NCBI RefSeq assembly: GCF_014201355.1
Contig: NZ_JACHEG010000001.1
Coordinates: 1,178,001-1,242,000 of the forward strand
Direction of reading: 5' to 3'
Origin: Aliirhizobium wenxiniae
GTDB taxonomy: Bacteria; Pseudomonadota; Alphaproteobacteria; Rhizobiales; Rhizobiaceae
Length of the DNA stretch: 64,000 nucleotides
In this document: one piece after another, positions 1-8,560 of the stretch
How positions within the stretch are numbered: the first letter of the stretch is position 1
How the letters are laid out: each line of letters begins with the position of its first letter
Notes under the pieces: generated by a model
The model's input: only the letters and a program-made list of their open reading frames with translations
Told to the model about the DNA's origin: nothing
The model's database searches: none
Translations under genes and position numbers: made by a program

Positions 1-235
1 GCTGATAGCTCATTTCCTCGATCCGGCCGTTCAGCTGCCGGAGTTCTTCCTGGAGTTGCTGGTTACGAACGGCATCATTGCTCTGCGCCAGGATGATTTC
101 GCCTTTTTCGGGCTTTGCCTGTTGCGGAGCGCTCTGCTCGCCCTGGAAGAGTTTCGGCAGAGACAGTTGGAATGCCCCGGCGGGGCCTGTCATTGCCGCC
201 AGCCCTAGCATTGCTGCCAAGACAATTTTCTTCAT
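1..235 (-). CDS. cpoB: Tol-Pal system protein CpoB/YbgF, N-terminal part (runs off window)
   Basis: The first 78 codons are visible; the gene continues beyond the left edge. The protein opens with a clear Sec signal peptide (basic MKK, then an Ala/Leu/Met-rich core ending near PAGA) and continues into a Gln/Glu/Arg-rich stretch (residues about 55-78) typical of the N-terminal coiled coil of CpoB. An AGGA lies 8-9 bases before the ATG. CpoB is the periplasmic TPR protein that coordinates peptidoglycan synthesis with Tol-driven outer-membrane constriction. Its position right after pal matches the usual tolQRAB-pal-cpoB order. The C-terminal TPRs cannot be checked here. Confidence 0.85.
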   Translation of the reverse strand, partial: MKKIVLAAMLGLAAMTGPAGAFQLSLPKLFQGEQSAPQQAKPEKGEIILAQSNDAVRNQQLQEELRQLNGRIEEMSYQ

Positions 236-360
236 GTCGTTCGTCCTGCTTCTCTGATTTGCGTCGGGATGACGCGAGACGGATTTTTCTTACCTGCCGG
301 CAAAAAGCAACCAAGCCATCATTCAAAATCTAGGGAATCGGGGCCAAACTAAGGAAAAAC

Positions 361-390
361 AAAAAAGGTGGCCGAAAGACCACCTTTTCT
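361..390 (-). terminator. Rho-independent terminator after pal
   Basis: A 9-bp stem (arms at 363-371 and 380-388) with an 8-base loop, followed on the minus strand by a run of six T. It lies in the 198-bp gap between pal and cpoB. Because A-runs flank both sides it could act in either direction. It suggests cpoB has its own promoter or depends on read-through. Confidence 0.8.
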
Positions 391-433
391 AACGTAATTG
401 TCATCTTCGCCGAGGCCGAAGCCTCCGCTGAGA

Positions 434-967
434 TTACATGCCAGCGCCGCCGAGAACGGTAACAGCACGGCGATTCTGCGACCAGCAGGAGATATCGTCG
501 CAAACGGCGACCGGACGTTCCTTACCGTAGGAGATCGTCTTCATGCGGTTTGCCGGAACGCCGCGCGATGCAAGATATTCCTTGGTGGCAGCGGCACGGC
601 GTGCGCCGAGTGCCAGGTTGTATTCGCGGGTACCGCGTTCGTCGGCATGGCCTTCGACGGTGATCGCGTAGTTCGGGTAACGGGCAAGCCACTGAGCCTG
701 ACGGTCGAGCGTCTGCTGGGCGTCTGCGCGGACCGAGGTCGAGTCGGTATCGAAGAAGATACGGTCGCCAACGTTGACGGTGAAGTCCTGGCTGGAGCCC
801 GGCGTAGCCGAACCTGCGCCGCCGAGGCCAAGCTCACCTGCGCTGTTGGGCAGGTTCTTCTTGTTGGCGCAACCGGCAAGTGCCAGCGCGAGCGTGAGCG
901 CGATAACGGCTGGATTGCGAGCGAGGGTCTGCATGCGGCTCATCGCCGGGGTATCAGTGCGGCTCAT
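434..967 (-). CDS. pal: Peptidoglycan-associated lipoprotein Pal
   Basis: 177 aa. A lipoprotein signal ends in the lipobox ALAGC, with the lipidated Cys at residue 33. An OmpA-like peptidoglycan-binding domain fills the C-terminal half; the block around EGHADERGTREYN and the conserved NRR near the end are its signature. The protein is anchored in the outer membrane, binds peptidoglycan and interacts with TolB. The ATG at 967 is chosen over the in-frame ATGs at 943 and 934 because a strong AAGGAG sits 9 bases before it. It lies 183 bp after tolB in the same direction, a gap large enough for its own promoter. Confidence 0.96.
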   Translation of the reverse strand: MSRTDTPAMSRMQTLARNPAVIALTLALALAGCANKKNLPNSAGELGLGGAGSATPGSSQDFTVNVGDRIFFDTDSTSVRADAQQTLDRQAQWLARYPNYAITVEGHADERGTREYNLALGARRAAATKEYLASRGVPANRMKTISYGKERPVAVCDDISCWSQNRRAVTVLGGAGM

Positions 968-1023
968 GGCCGGTCTCTCCTTGGATCATGAAATTCAGAG
1001 TTGCCAGACTCTAACCTAATTGA

Positions 1024-1053
1024 GTTAACCATGTTCAAATGGCTATGGTTAAC
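1024..1053. promoter_or_regulatory. Inverted repeat in tolB-pal gap
   Basis: Two 9-bp arms, GTTAACCAT (1024-1032) and its exact complement ATGGTTAAC (1045-1053), separated by 12 bases. It lies in the 183-bp gap upstream of pal, where a pal promoter would be. TTAACCAT resembles a CtrA half-site, but the TTAA-N7-TTAA spacing is absent, so the binding protein is unknown. The repeat is seen directly; regulation is inference. Confidence 0.45.
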
Positions 1054-1150
1054 CAAAGCTTTCGGTGTCCTGTATCTGCCCCATTCCCGCGAGATTGGGG
1101 CAGGAAAGAGGCGGGATCGCCTCACTCTTGATTGCACCTGTTCATACAAC

Positions 1151-2458
1151 CTATTCCAGAAGCGGCGACCACGCCGGGTCGGAAGCATAGGACGGGGTTT
1201 TGACCATCTGCTCGTTGTAGCCGGTCAAGTCGATCGAATAGAGCTGCGGACCACCGGCACCGGCACCCTGACGGAAGAACATCAACACGCGGCCATTCGG
1301 CGCCCAGGTCGGACCTTCGTTATGGAAGCCCGAAGTCAGGATGCGTTCGCCCGAACCGTCCGGCTTCATCACACCGATCGAGAATTTTCCGCCCGACTGT
1401 TTGGTGAAGGCGATCAGATCGCCGCGCGGCGACCAGACCGGTGTCGAATACGAACCGTCACCGAAGGAAATACGGTTCTGCCCCGAACCGTCGGCGTTCA
1501 TCACGTAGATCTGCTGACGGCCGCCACGGTCGCTTTCGAAGGTGATTCTCTGACCATCCGGCGAATAGGAAGGTGCCGTATCGATCGCCGCCGTCGACGT
1601 CAGACGCGTCGTAGTGCGCGAGCGCAGGTCCATCGTGTAGATATTGGCATTGCCTTCCTGCTGCAGGCTCATGATGACCTTCTGGCCATCCGGAGAGAAG
1701 CGCGGCGAGAACGTCATGCCCGGAAAATTGCCGACCACTTCACGCTGTCCGGTCTCAAGCTGCAGCAGATAGACGCGCGGCTGGTTGCCTTCGAACGACA
1801 TGTAGGTGACTTCCTGCCGGCTCGGCGAGAAGCGAGGCGTCAGAACCAGATCCTTGCTGTTGGTCAGCATGCGAACGTTGAAACCGTCCTGGTCCATGAT
1901 CGCAAGCTGGCGCTGGCGGGCAGTCTTCGGACCGCTTTCCGAGACAAACACGACACGCGTGTCGAAATAGCCCTTTTCACCGGTGATACGCTCGTAGATC
2001 GCATCGGCGATGATGTGGGCTAGACGCCGCCAGTTGTCCGGCTGGGTGAAGAACTGCTGACCGGTCATCTGCTGGCCGGCATAGGTATCCCACAGGCGAA
2101 ACTCGGCGCGCAAACGGCCGTCACCCTCGCGGGTAACGCGGCCGACGACCAGTGCCTGGGCATTGATCGCCGTCCAGTCCTGGAAGCGCGGAGCCTTGTT
2201 CGGATCCGAAATCTTCTCGATAAACGCAGCCTTGTTCACAGGGGCGAACAGTCCCGAGCGCTGCAGGTCGGCAGCAACGACCTGGGCGATCTGCGCACCG
2301 AGATCGTTATTGGACTGAAAGTCCGTGATCGCGATCGGCAATGGCTGGACATTGCCCTTGTTGATGTTGATTTCCACTGCGGCCTGTGCCGACGTGGAAA
2401 ACGTCATCGCCATTCCGGCAATCGCCATCATGATACCGATGAGGGAATGTCTGATCAT
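1151..2458 (-). CDS. tolB: Tol-Pal translocation protein TolB
   Basis: 435 aa, the usual TolB length. A Sec signal peptide of about 26 residues ends at AQA, followed by the N-terminal alpha/beta domain ([11 protein letters not shown]...) and a six-bladed WD40-like propeller. The propeller repeats are visible as recurring FSPDGQ / YSPDGQ / WSPRGD / WAPNGR motifs between about residues 210 and 425. TolB is the periplasmic partner of Pal and TolA. It starts 30 bp after tolA stops, consistent with one operon. Confidence 0.97.
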   Translation of the reverse strand: MIRHSLIGIMMAIAGMAMTFSTSAQAAVEININKGNVQPLPIAITDFQSNNDLGAQIAQVVAADLQRSGLFAPVNKAAFIEKISDPNKAPRFQDWTAINAQALVVGRVTREGDGRLRAEFRLWDTYAGQQMTGQQFFTQPDNWRRLAHIIADAIYERITGEKGYFDTRVVFVSESGPKTARQRQLAIMDQDGFNVRMLTNSKDLVLTPRFSPSRQEVTYMSFEGNQPRVYLLQLETGQREVVGNFPGMTFSPRFSPDGQKVIMSLQQEGNANIYTMDLRSRTTTRLTSTAAIDTAPSYSPDGQRITFESDRGGRQQIYVMNADGSGQNRISFGDGSYSTPVWSPRGDLIAFTKQSGGKFSIGVMKPDGSGERILTSGFHNEGPTWAPNGRVLMFFRQGAGAGGPQLYSIDLTGYNEQMVKTPSYASDPAWSPLLE

Positions 2459-2488
2459 ATCGCTAAAGCCTTTCAGCTATTTGATTCT

Positions 2489-3634
2489 TTAGAGCCCCAG
2501 ATCACTGGGGTCGAAATTCACGGCAACTTCGCTCCAGGCGTCGTATTTCTCGGCCGGCAGGCCCTTGAAGGGTTGAGACTTCAGGACGGCGCGCAAAGCG
2601 CCACCTTCCATCGTCCTGCGCGCCATGGACGAACCGCCCGTCGAGGTCACTTCAGGCTCGCCGACGATCATGCCCGACTTGTCGAGCCGGAACGTCACCC
2701 GGATCACCATGCCCTGCAATCCTTCGATACCGGCAATGGTCGACCAGTTGTTCTGGATCTGGCCGCGCAACGCGTCCATCTCGCTCAGGCTCAGCTTCGC
2801 GCCGGTGGACGGCTTGGTGCTGCCTGTGGATGCCGGCGAGACCGAGCGCTTGGCGCCACCGCCGGATGATTCCTGCTTGTTCAGGAGCGAGGCAATCTCG
2901 TCGGCGTTGAAGTCGCTCTTCTGCGAAGAAGATGACTTTGCAGTCTCCTGCTTTTTGCCTTCCTTCTTGTCGGTCGGCTTTGCAGTCTCGGCTGGCTTCG
3001 TTTCCGGTTTTTTCTCGACCGGTTTTTCGACGGGCTTTTCAACCGGCTTTGCCTGCTCCTTCGGCGGTTCCGGCTTCGGCTTGGAGGCAGGCAGCGGAAT
3101 GGAGGAAGGCAGCGGAATTTCCTCTGCCTGGGTCTCCGCGGGAGCAGGTGTCGGTTCCGGCTTCGGAGTGGGCTCAGGCTTCGGCGGCGTCGGCTCGGGC
3201 TTCGGCTGTGGCAGCGCGGCGACCTCGGTCGGCTTCGGCGCGGTTTCTTCCGGCGCGATATCCTTGACTTCGTTCTGCTCGGGCGTTGGTGTCGGCGTCG
3301 GGCGTTCGGCCGGTTTCGGGGCAGCCGCGGCCTCCACCTGTACCGGTCGCTTGGCAGGTGTAGGTGGTGTTTTCAGGTCGACATCGTTCTCGCCGGCATT
3401 TTCGGCGCCTTCGACGATCTTCTGGTTGTTGGTCGGCTTGACCGAGGGCTTTTCCAGCATCGGCGCCGTCTTGTCGCCCTGCTGCATCATTGTGGTATCT
3501 TCGATCGGCACGATGTCGACAGGCAATGCCTCGACATCGGCCACGGTCATGGGCGCCGGCGCACTGAGCGAAACCATCGCCCAGGTCAAAACCAGCGTAT
3601 GAAGAACCAGCGATGTGCCGAGACTTCCCTTCAT
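2489..3634 (-). CDS. tolA: Energy-transducing protein TolA
   Basis: 381 aa. It has a short cytoplasmic N-terminus, one transmembrane anchor (about residues 8-25), then a long low-complexity periplasmic arm rich in Pro, Lys and Glu with KPEPTP and EKPVEKP repeats, and a C-terminal TonB/TolA-like domain from about residue 290. TolA links the TolQR proton channel to TolB and Pal at the outer membrane. The repeat-rich arm is hypervariable between species. It starts 9 bp after tolR. Confidence 0.95.
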   Translation of the reverse strand: MKGSLGTSLVLHTLVLTWAMVSLSAPAPMTVADVEALPVDIVPIEDTTMMQQGDKTAPMLEKPSVKPTNNQKIVEGAENAGENDVDLKTPPTPAKRPVQVEAAAAPKPAERPTPTPTPEQNEVKDIAPEETAPKPTEVAALPQPKPEPTPPKPEPTPKPEPTPAPAETQAEEIPLPSSIPLPASKPKPEPPKEQAKPVEKPVEKPVEKKPETKPAETAKPTDKKEGKKQETAKSSSSQKSDFNADEIASLLNKQESSGGGAKRSVSPASTGSTKPSTGAKLSLSEMDALRGQIQNNWSTIAGIEGLQGMVIRVTFRLDKSGMIVGEPEVTSTGGSSMARRTMEGGALRAVLKSQPFKGLPAEKYDAWSEVAVNFDPSDLGL

Positions 3635-3643
3635 GGCACCCGA

Positions 3644-4102
3644 TCACTTATCCGTTTCTTGAAGCGTCACGAGGCCGATATTCTTGTAACCGGCGGAAGA
3701 GATGCGGGCCATGACTTTCATCACGACGCCATAGGCGGCAGCCGTATCGCCACGCACATAGATGCGCTCGTTATAACCGGTCGTGGCGATCGCCTCGAGC
3801 TTCGGCACGACTTCGTCAATCGCGATCGGTGTTTCCTGCAGGTAAATTTCACCCGCCGGATTGACCGAAATGGTGATCGGCTGGGTATCCGAATTCATCG
3901 CCTTCGCCTGCGTTTCCGGCAGGTCGATCGGCACGCCGACGGTCATCATCGGAGCAGCCACCATGAAGATGATCAGAAGCACCAGCATGACGTCGACGAG
4001 CGGCGTCACGTTGATTTCGCTGATGGCGCCACCACGACGGCGACCGCGACGTCCGCGGCGGCCACCACCCGATGCATTCGCTCCTCCGGCAGACATGCCC
4101 AT
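3644..4102 (-). CDS. tolR: Proton channel subunit TolR
   Basis: 152 aa, ExbD/TolR family. The Arg/Gly-rich cytoplasmic N-terminus is followed by the signature INVTPLVDVMLVLLIIFM. Asp37 within it is the family's proton-carrying residue in the single transmembrane helix. The periplasmic domain follows. The start is supported by AAGGAG nine bases upstream. With TolQ it forms the inner-membrane motor that energises TolA. The Arg/Gly-rich N-terminus (about residues 11-25) is longer than in enterobacterial TolR. Confidence 0.96.
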   Translation of the reverse strand: MGMSAGGANASGGGRRGRRGRRRGGAISEINVTPLVDVMLVLLIIFMVAAPMMTVGVPIDLPETQAKAMNSDTQPITISVNPAGEIYLQETPIAIDEVVPKLEAIATTGYNERIYVRGDTAAAYGVVMKVMARISSAGYKNIGLVTLQETDK

Positions 4103-4128
4103 GATCTAGCTCTCCTTCGTCGCGCGGC

Positions 4129-4848
4129 TTATTGCGCGGCCTGGCGCGGCTGCAGCTTCTCGTCGATCTGACGAGACAGGATGGCCGAGAATTCGTCGGC
4201 AAAACCTTCCATGCGGGAATGAAGTTTGCCCGACTCGGCCATGAACTTGTTGTAGGCGATAACAGCCGGGATAGCGGCGACGAGGCCGATCGCGGTTGCA
4301 AGCAGCGCTTCGGCAATACCGGGAGCAACGACCGCAAGGTTGGTCGACTTGGAACCGGCAATCGCCTGGAACGAGGTCATGATACCGACGACCGTACCGA
4401 AGAGACCGATGAACGGGCCGGCCGAGCCGATCGTTGCGAGCGATCCGAGGCGTGCCTCATAGACTTCGCTTTCGCGCGCCATCGTCACATCCATAGCCCG
4501 GTCGATACGCATCTGCAGGCCGATCGGCGAACGCGCGCCGCGTTCAAAGCTCTTTTTCCACTCGCGCATGGCAGCGACGAAGATGGCGGAGAGCCCGTTG
4601 TTCTGGCGCTCGCCAAGCGTGCGGTAGAGCTCTTCCAGTGACTGGCCCGACCAGAAGACCTGCTCGAACTGATCGAACTGCTTCCGCGCCTTGGAGAAGC
4701 TCACATACTTGTCGAGCACGATCGCCCAGGTCCAGACCGACGCCCCGAGCAGACCGATCATGACCAGCTTGACGAGAAGCCCCGCCTGCATAAACAACGC
4801 CAGCAGACTGACGTCGTGCGTTGCGGCTTCCAAAGCTACCTGTTCCAT
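4129..4848 (-). CDS. tolQ: Proton channel subunit TolQ
   Basis: 239 aa, MotA/TolQ/ExbB family. There are three hydrophobic segments: about residues 15-40, 130-155 and 170-195. The conserved stretch TIGSAGPFIGLFGTVVGIM in the second is the family signature. The ATG at 4848 is preferred to the adjoining TTG because GGGGA lies 8 bases upstream. First gene of the tolQRAB-pal group; the usual upstream partner ybgC is separated from it by a reversed gene. Confidence 0.96.
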   Translation of the reverse strand: MEQVALEAATHDVSLLALFMQAGLLVKLVMIGLLGASVWTWAIVLDKYVSFSKARKQFDQFEQVFWSGQSLEELYRTLGERQNNGLSAIFVAAMREWKKSFERGARSPIGLQMRIDRAMDVTMARESEVYEARLGSLATIGSAGPFIGLFGTVVGIMTSFQAIAGSKSTNLAVVAPGIAEALLATAIGLVAAIPAVIAYNKFMAESGKLHSRMEGFADEFSAILSRQIDEKLQPRQAAQ

Positions 4849-5293
4849 CAACTATCCCCGAATCCAAACGCCCGGCATGGTGACCGGGCGGGTTCCAAAG
4901 CGCATGCTCGCGAATATCTGTCTGACCACCGAGAGCGCAGCCCTAACCCCAAGATGTCCTGAGTTTTCTGCTTGGCTTCTCGCCTTCAAATTTGGTCAAA
5001 GGAAGGCGTGCGTTGCACAAATTCCTCGGCCCTGAGTAAGACAACATTATCGTTAATAATGCGTTACAATCGCGCACCCCATCCCCCTGAAACGACTCGA
5101 TAAATCCGCAAACGATGATTGCTTTTGCGCACCGCTCGCCGACCATACCGGCGGGGTGAGCGCGAGATATGCCGGCGTGCAACCATCGGCAGCTTGAGCG
5201 CGACAGATGCTTTGACTATCCGTCCGGCCATCACCATGCCGCCTTGAGGCGACCTCGCGCAACTTGGCGGAGAATATTTTCAAAGAGGAATAA
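4849..5293. other. Intergenic region upstream of tolQ and DUF3617 gene
   Basis: This 445-bp divergent gap must hold the tolQ promoter (minus strand) and the promoter of the plus-strand gene at 5294. A small inverted repeat, CATTAT (5045-5050) and ATAATG (5056-5061), sits in its AT-rich centre. I find no convincing RNA gene or extra coding sequence; short open frames here lack ribosome sites and recognisable sequence. Confidence 0.5.
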
Positions 5294-5779
5294 ATGTTTG
5301 TTTTTAAACGCACACTGATCGGTGCCGCTCTCCTATCCGTGTTTCTGATTTCACCCGCGACCGCCAAGGATATACCGCCGAGAACAGCCGGCCTATGGCT
5401 GCTCAAGGCCGAAGACAACCCTTTCGCGGACTGGTCGATGTGCATCGATGAGGCCAGGAACGACTTTCTCGATACCGACGTCTGGGACAATTTCGCCAAT
5501 GAGTGCAAGGTCACGAGTTCCAGCACCCGCAAATCATCAGGCAAGATCGACGCGACCTGCAAGCTGACCGAAAAGACCGACGCCAAATTGCAGGTCACGT
5601 TTTCGGGAGACTTCAAGACCGGCTACAGCTTCGAATCAGTCACGCGGTTCGTGAATGCGCTCGGCAAGACCAATACGCTCCATGCCAATGCCAAGGTGAC
5701 CTATGCCGGAAAATGCCCGGCCGAGCTTAAGCCGGGCATGAAGAAGATGACCAAGAGCGGCTTTATTCTGCGCCCCTGA
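5294..5779 (+). CDS. DUF3617-like secreted protein
   Basis: 161 aa with a signal peptide (basic start, hydrophobic core, cleavage near ATAKD). The mature part opens with PPRTAGLWLLKA, like the PGLWE entry motif of DUF3617 proteins. It has four cysteines (in WSMCIDEA, NECKV, ATCKL and GKCPAEL) that could form two disulfides. GAGGAA precedes the ATG. Probably periplasmic; function unknown. It is transcribed opposite to ybgC and tolQ and splits the usual ybgC-tolQ neighbourhood. The family call is from pattern only. Confidence 0.7.
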   Translation: MFVFKRTLIGAALLSVFLISPATAKDIPPRTAGLWLLKAEDNPFADWSMCIDEARNDFLDTDVWDNFANECKVTSSSTRKSSGKIDATCKLTEKTDAKLQVTFSGDFKTGYSFESVTRFVNALGKTNTLHANAKVTYAGKCPAELKPGMKKMTKSGFILRP

Positions 5780-5809
5780 TCGCAAGATCTATAGGTCAGG
5801 TATGGCTCA

Positions 5810-6259
5810 CTACGCGCCATGCCCCAGAAACTTATCTGCAATCGTCTCCGGCAGCCGCCGGGGTCGCCCATGCTTGTTGATCACTGCGATCACCACTTTA
5901 GCAGCGATCAACAGCGTGTCGCCACGGCGGATCTCCTGAGTGAGTACCATCTTGGCGCCACCCGCCTTTTCCGTCGCTGTCGTAATCGTCAGGACATCAT
6001 CCATCCGCGCCGGTTGCTTGAAGTCGATTTCCATCCGATGGACGACGAACACGAGACCTTCCTCGTCGGCAGCCAGAAGCGCGCTCTGCTCGCAGCCCAG
6101 GCAGCGCAGATAGTCGGTCCGACCCCTCTCAAGGAAGTGAAGATAACGGGCGTGATATACGACACCGGAAAAATCCGTGTCCTCGTAATAGACGCGCTGC
6201 ACGAGGCGGTGCCCGTGATCGGTCAGTTCGCCGGAGAGGAGAAAATTATCGCTATGCAT
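5810..6259 (-). CDS. ybgC: Tol-Pal associated acyl-CoA thioesterase YbgC
   Basis: 149 aa hotdog-fold thioesterase. The motif YYEDTDFSGVVYHARYLHFLERGRT (residues about 24-48) is the 4-hydroxybenzoyl-CoA thioesterase/YbgC signature, with Asp28 as the likely catalytic residue. YbgC hydrolyses short or long acyl-CoA or acyl-ACP and is associated with phospholipid-synthesis proteins and the Tol-Pal locus. Here it keeps the tol neighbourhood and strand but is separated from tolQ by 961 bp containing a reversed gene. Confidence 0.92.
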   Translation of the reverse strand: MHSDNFLLSGELTDHGHRLVQRVYYEDTDFSGVVYHARYLHFLERGRTDYLRCLGCEQSALLAADEEGLVFVVHRMEIDFKQPARMDDVLTITTATEKAGGAKMVLTQEIRRGDTLLIAAKVVIAVINKHGRPRRLPETIADKFLGHGA

Positions 6260-6381
6260 CGGGCTTGCCTTGGAAAAACCTTATCGTTCTCTGGATATTG
6301 GCAGCATACCGCCCCACTATCCAACGGGCGTCATATTTCCTCCCTAACAGGAAAAAATCAGAACACCACTGGAGATTTTTT

Positions 6382-7602
6382 ATGAAGATTGCAGTCATGG
6401 GCGGCGACGGTTTCATCGGATGGCCTACATCCCTTCACCTGTCCCATGCGGGCCATGAGGTCCACATTCTCGACAATCTTTCCCGCCGCTGGATCGATAC
6501 CGAACTCGGCGTTCAGTCGCTGACCCCGATGGACAGTATCCAGGAACGCACTCGCATCTGGCATGCCGAAACCGGCCGCCGCATCCACTTCAATCTCATC
6601 GACCTCGCCAAGGATTACGAGCTTCTGAAGAACTGGCTGGCGGAACACCGCCCGGATGCGATCGTGCATTTTGCCGAACAGCGCGCCGCCCCCTATTCGA
6701 TGAAGAGCGACCGTCACAAGAATTACACCGTCAACAACAACGTCAATGCCACGCATAATCTCCTGAATGCGCTGGTCGAACTCGATCTCGACACCCACCT
6801 CGTCCATCTCGGCACCATGGGCGTCTATGGTTATTCGACGGTCGGCGCAGCCATCCCCGAAGGCTATCTGCCGGTCGGCATCGAGACGATGAGCGGCGAA
6901 ACGGTCTCCCAGGAAATCCTCTACCCATCCAATCCCGGCTCGATCTATCACATGACAAAGTGCCTCGATCAGCTTCTCTTCGCCTTCTACGCGAAGAACG
7001 ATCGCCTGCGCATCACCGACCTGCATCAGGGCATCGTCTGGGGCACCCATACAGCTGAGACGCGCATCCATGAGCAGCTGATAAATCGCTTTGATTATGA
7101 TGGGGATTACGGGACGGTCTTGAATCGTTTTCTCATCCAGGCGGCAATCGGGTATCCGCTTACCGTACACGGCACCGGCGGCCAGACCCGCGCCTTCATC
7201 CATGTGCAGGATTCGGTCCGCTGCATCGAGATCGCGCTCAACAATCCCCCTGCCCGCGGCGGCCGTGTCGAAATCTTCAACCAGATGACAGAGACCCACC
7301 GCGTCCGCGATCTGGCCGAGATGATTTCGAAAATGACAGGTGCAAAAATCGCCTGGCTGCCCAACCCGCGCAAGGAAGCACCGGAAAACGATCTCGTGGT
7401 GAAGAACGAGAAATTCATCGAACTCGGCCTCAAGCCGACCACGCTCGGCGAAGGCCTGCTTTCCGAGATCGTCGACGTTGCGAAGAAATACGCCTACCGC
7501 GTTGATCGAAGCCGCGTTCCCGCCGTCTCCGCCTGGACCAAGGACATCGCCGCCACTGTCGAACGCGACCCGGAAGGCAAGCGGCTGAAGTCGGTTTCCT
7601 AG
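6382..7602 (+). CDS. sqdB: UDP-sulfoquinovose synthase
   Basis: 406 aa extended short-chain dehydrogenase. The Rossmann motif MGGDGFIGWP is at residues 6-15 and the catalytic set is Thr145 (LGTMG), Tyr189 and Lys193 (YHMTK), matching plant SQD1 and bacterial SqdB. It converts UDP-glucose plus sulfite to UDP-sulfoquinovose, the head-group donor for the membrane sulfolipid SQDG. The start is placed at 6382, where GGAG lies 8-11 bases upstream and homology begins; a longer frame from 6265 overlaps ybgC and lacks support. First gene of an sqdB-sqdD-sqdC operon. Confidence 0.95.
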   Translation: MKIAVMGGDGFIGWPTSLHLSHAGHEVHILDNLSRRWIDTELGVQSLTPMDSIQERTRIWHAETGRRIHFNLIDLAKDYELLKNWLAEHRPDAIVHFAEQRAAPYSMKSDRHKNYTVNNNVNATHNLLNALVELDLDTHLVHLGTMGVYGYSTVGAAIPEGYLPVGIETMSGETVSQEILYPSNPGSIYHMTKCLDQLLFAFYAKNDRLRITDLHQGIVWGTHTAETRIHEQLINRFDYDGDYGTVLNRFLIQAAIGYPLTVHGTGGQTRAFIHVQDSVRCIEIALNNPPARGGRVEIFNQMTETHRVRDLAEMISKMTGAKIAWLPNPRKEAPENDLVVKNEKFIELGLKPTTLGEGLLSEIVDVAKKYAYRVDRSRVPAVSAWTKDIAATVERDPEGKRLKSVS

Positions 7603-7609
7603 GACACCG

Positions 7610-7715
7610 TATTTCGTCCTCCTCGTCCTCGGGTTAAACCCGGGGACGATGTACAATCCTGCCAAGGCGATAGATGCTCGGGACAGGCCCGAGCATGACG
7701 TGCGCGGCGCGCAAA
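7610..7715. repeat. Palindromic intergenic repeat between sqdB and sqdD
   Basis: Two GC-rich imperfect palindromes in tandem: one around 7624-7652 (CTCGGG / CCCGGGG arms about TTAAA) and one around 7676-7700 (TGCTCGGG / CCCGAGCA arms about ACAGG). Paired CTCGGG-type palindromes of this kind are common mobile intergenic repeats (RIME-like) in Rhizobiaceae. It lies within the operon, so it is probably transcribed and may fold as two hairpins. Membership of a named family is inference. Confidence 0.55.
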
Positions 7716-7732
7716 CAGGACCACAACAAGCC

Positions 7733-8560
7733 ATGCGGAACGCCTTCGTCACCCTCGTGACCAATGCTGATTACATCATGGGCGCGACCGCACTGGTCCA
7801 CTCGTTGCACCGGACCGGCACCACGGCCGATATCGTCATTCTGTATACGGGTGCGGTTTCCCCGGAGGCTCTGGGCAATCTCAAGAGGCTCGGCTGCCGA
7901 ACCATCGAAGTCTCGCACCTTCGCCTGTCCGACGGCTTCAACGAGCGTCATGCCCGCAAGAACCTCCATGGTGCCGCCCCTTTCACCAAGGGACGGAAAC
8001 CGGAGTTTCACACGCCGCTCGACAATTTCTGCAAGCTTCGGCTCTGGGAACTCACCGAATACGGCACTCTCGTTTTCCTCGATGCAGACGTGATTGTGCT
8101 GAAGAACATCGAAAAGCTGTTCGATTACCCGGAATTTTCAGCAGCCCCGAATGTCTACGAGAGCCTTGCCGATTTCCACCGGCTCAATTCCGGCGTCTTC
8201 GTCGCAAAACCGTCCGTCGAAACCTTCGAGCGCATGCTTATAGCCCTCGACCAACCCGACGCCTTCTGGCGGCGGACCGACCAGACCTTTCTCGAAAGCT
8301 TCTTCCCCGACTGGCACGGCCTGCCGGTCACCATGAATATGCTGCAATATGTCTGGTTCAATATGCCAGCTTTGTGGGATTGGAAAAGTGTCGCCATCCT
8401 GCATTACCAGTATGAGAAGCCATGGGAGACGGACCATCCCAAGGCAGAAGTGCTGCGTCCGCTGATCGACCTCTGGCAGGCCTTTCATGACGGCAGGAAC
8501 ATCCCCGATACCAGCACCCTACCCGGCCCACAGCTCTCCAATCCCGGAGATGTGGCGTGA
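7733..8560 (+). CDS. sqdD: Sulfolipid glycosyltransferase, GT8/glycogenin-like
   Basis: 275 aa. The GT8 fold is recognisable by the N-terminal VTLVTNADYIMGA, the metal-binding DxD motif FLDADV at residues 117-119, and the YFNSG-like segment HRLNSGVF. In rhizobia and Rhodobacter, SqdD is proposed to transfer sulfoquinovose during SQDG assembly. I place the start at 7733 (MRNAFVTL...); the frame open from 7649 runs through the intergenic repeat and encodes nothing recognisable. AGGA lies 12 bases upstream, rather far. The stop overlaps the GTG start of the next gene. Confidence 0.88.
   Translation: MRNAFVTLVTNADYIMGATALVHSLHRTGTTADIVILYTGAVSPEALGNLKRLGCRTIEVSHLRLSDGFNERHARKNLHGAAPFTKGRKPEFHTPLDNFCKLRLWELTEYGTLVFLDADVIVLKNIEKLFDYPEFSAAPNVYESLADFHRLNSGVFVAKPSVETFERMLIALDQPDAFWRRTDQTFLESFFPDWHGLPVTMNMLQYVWFNMPALWDWKSVAILHYQYEKPWETDHPKAEVLRPLIDLWQAFHDGRNIPDTSTLPGPQLSNPGDVA

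Noticed and set aside
1001..2023. Long plus-strand open frame opposite tolB
   Set aside because: Antisense shadow of a clear TolB gene; high GC keeps many opposite frames open. No ribosome site or known domain.
2625..3602. Ser/Gly-rich plus-strand open frame opposite tolA
   Set aside because: Mirror of the Pro/Lys/Glu-rich repeats of TolA, not an independent gene.
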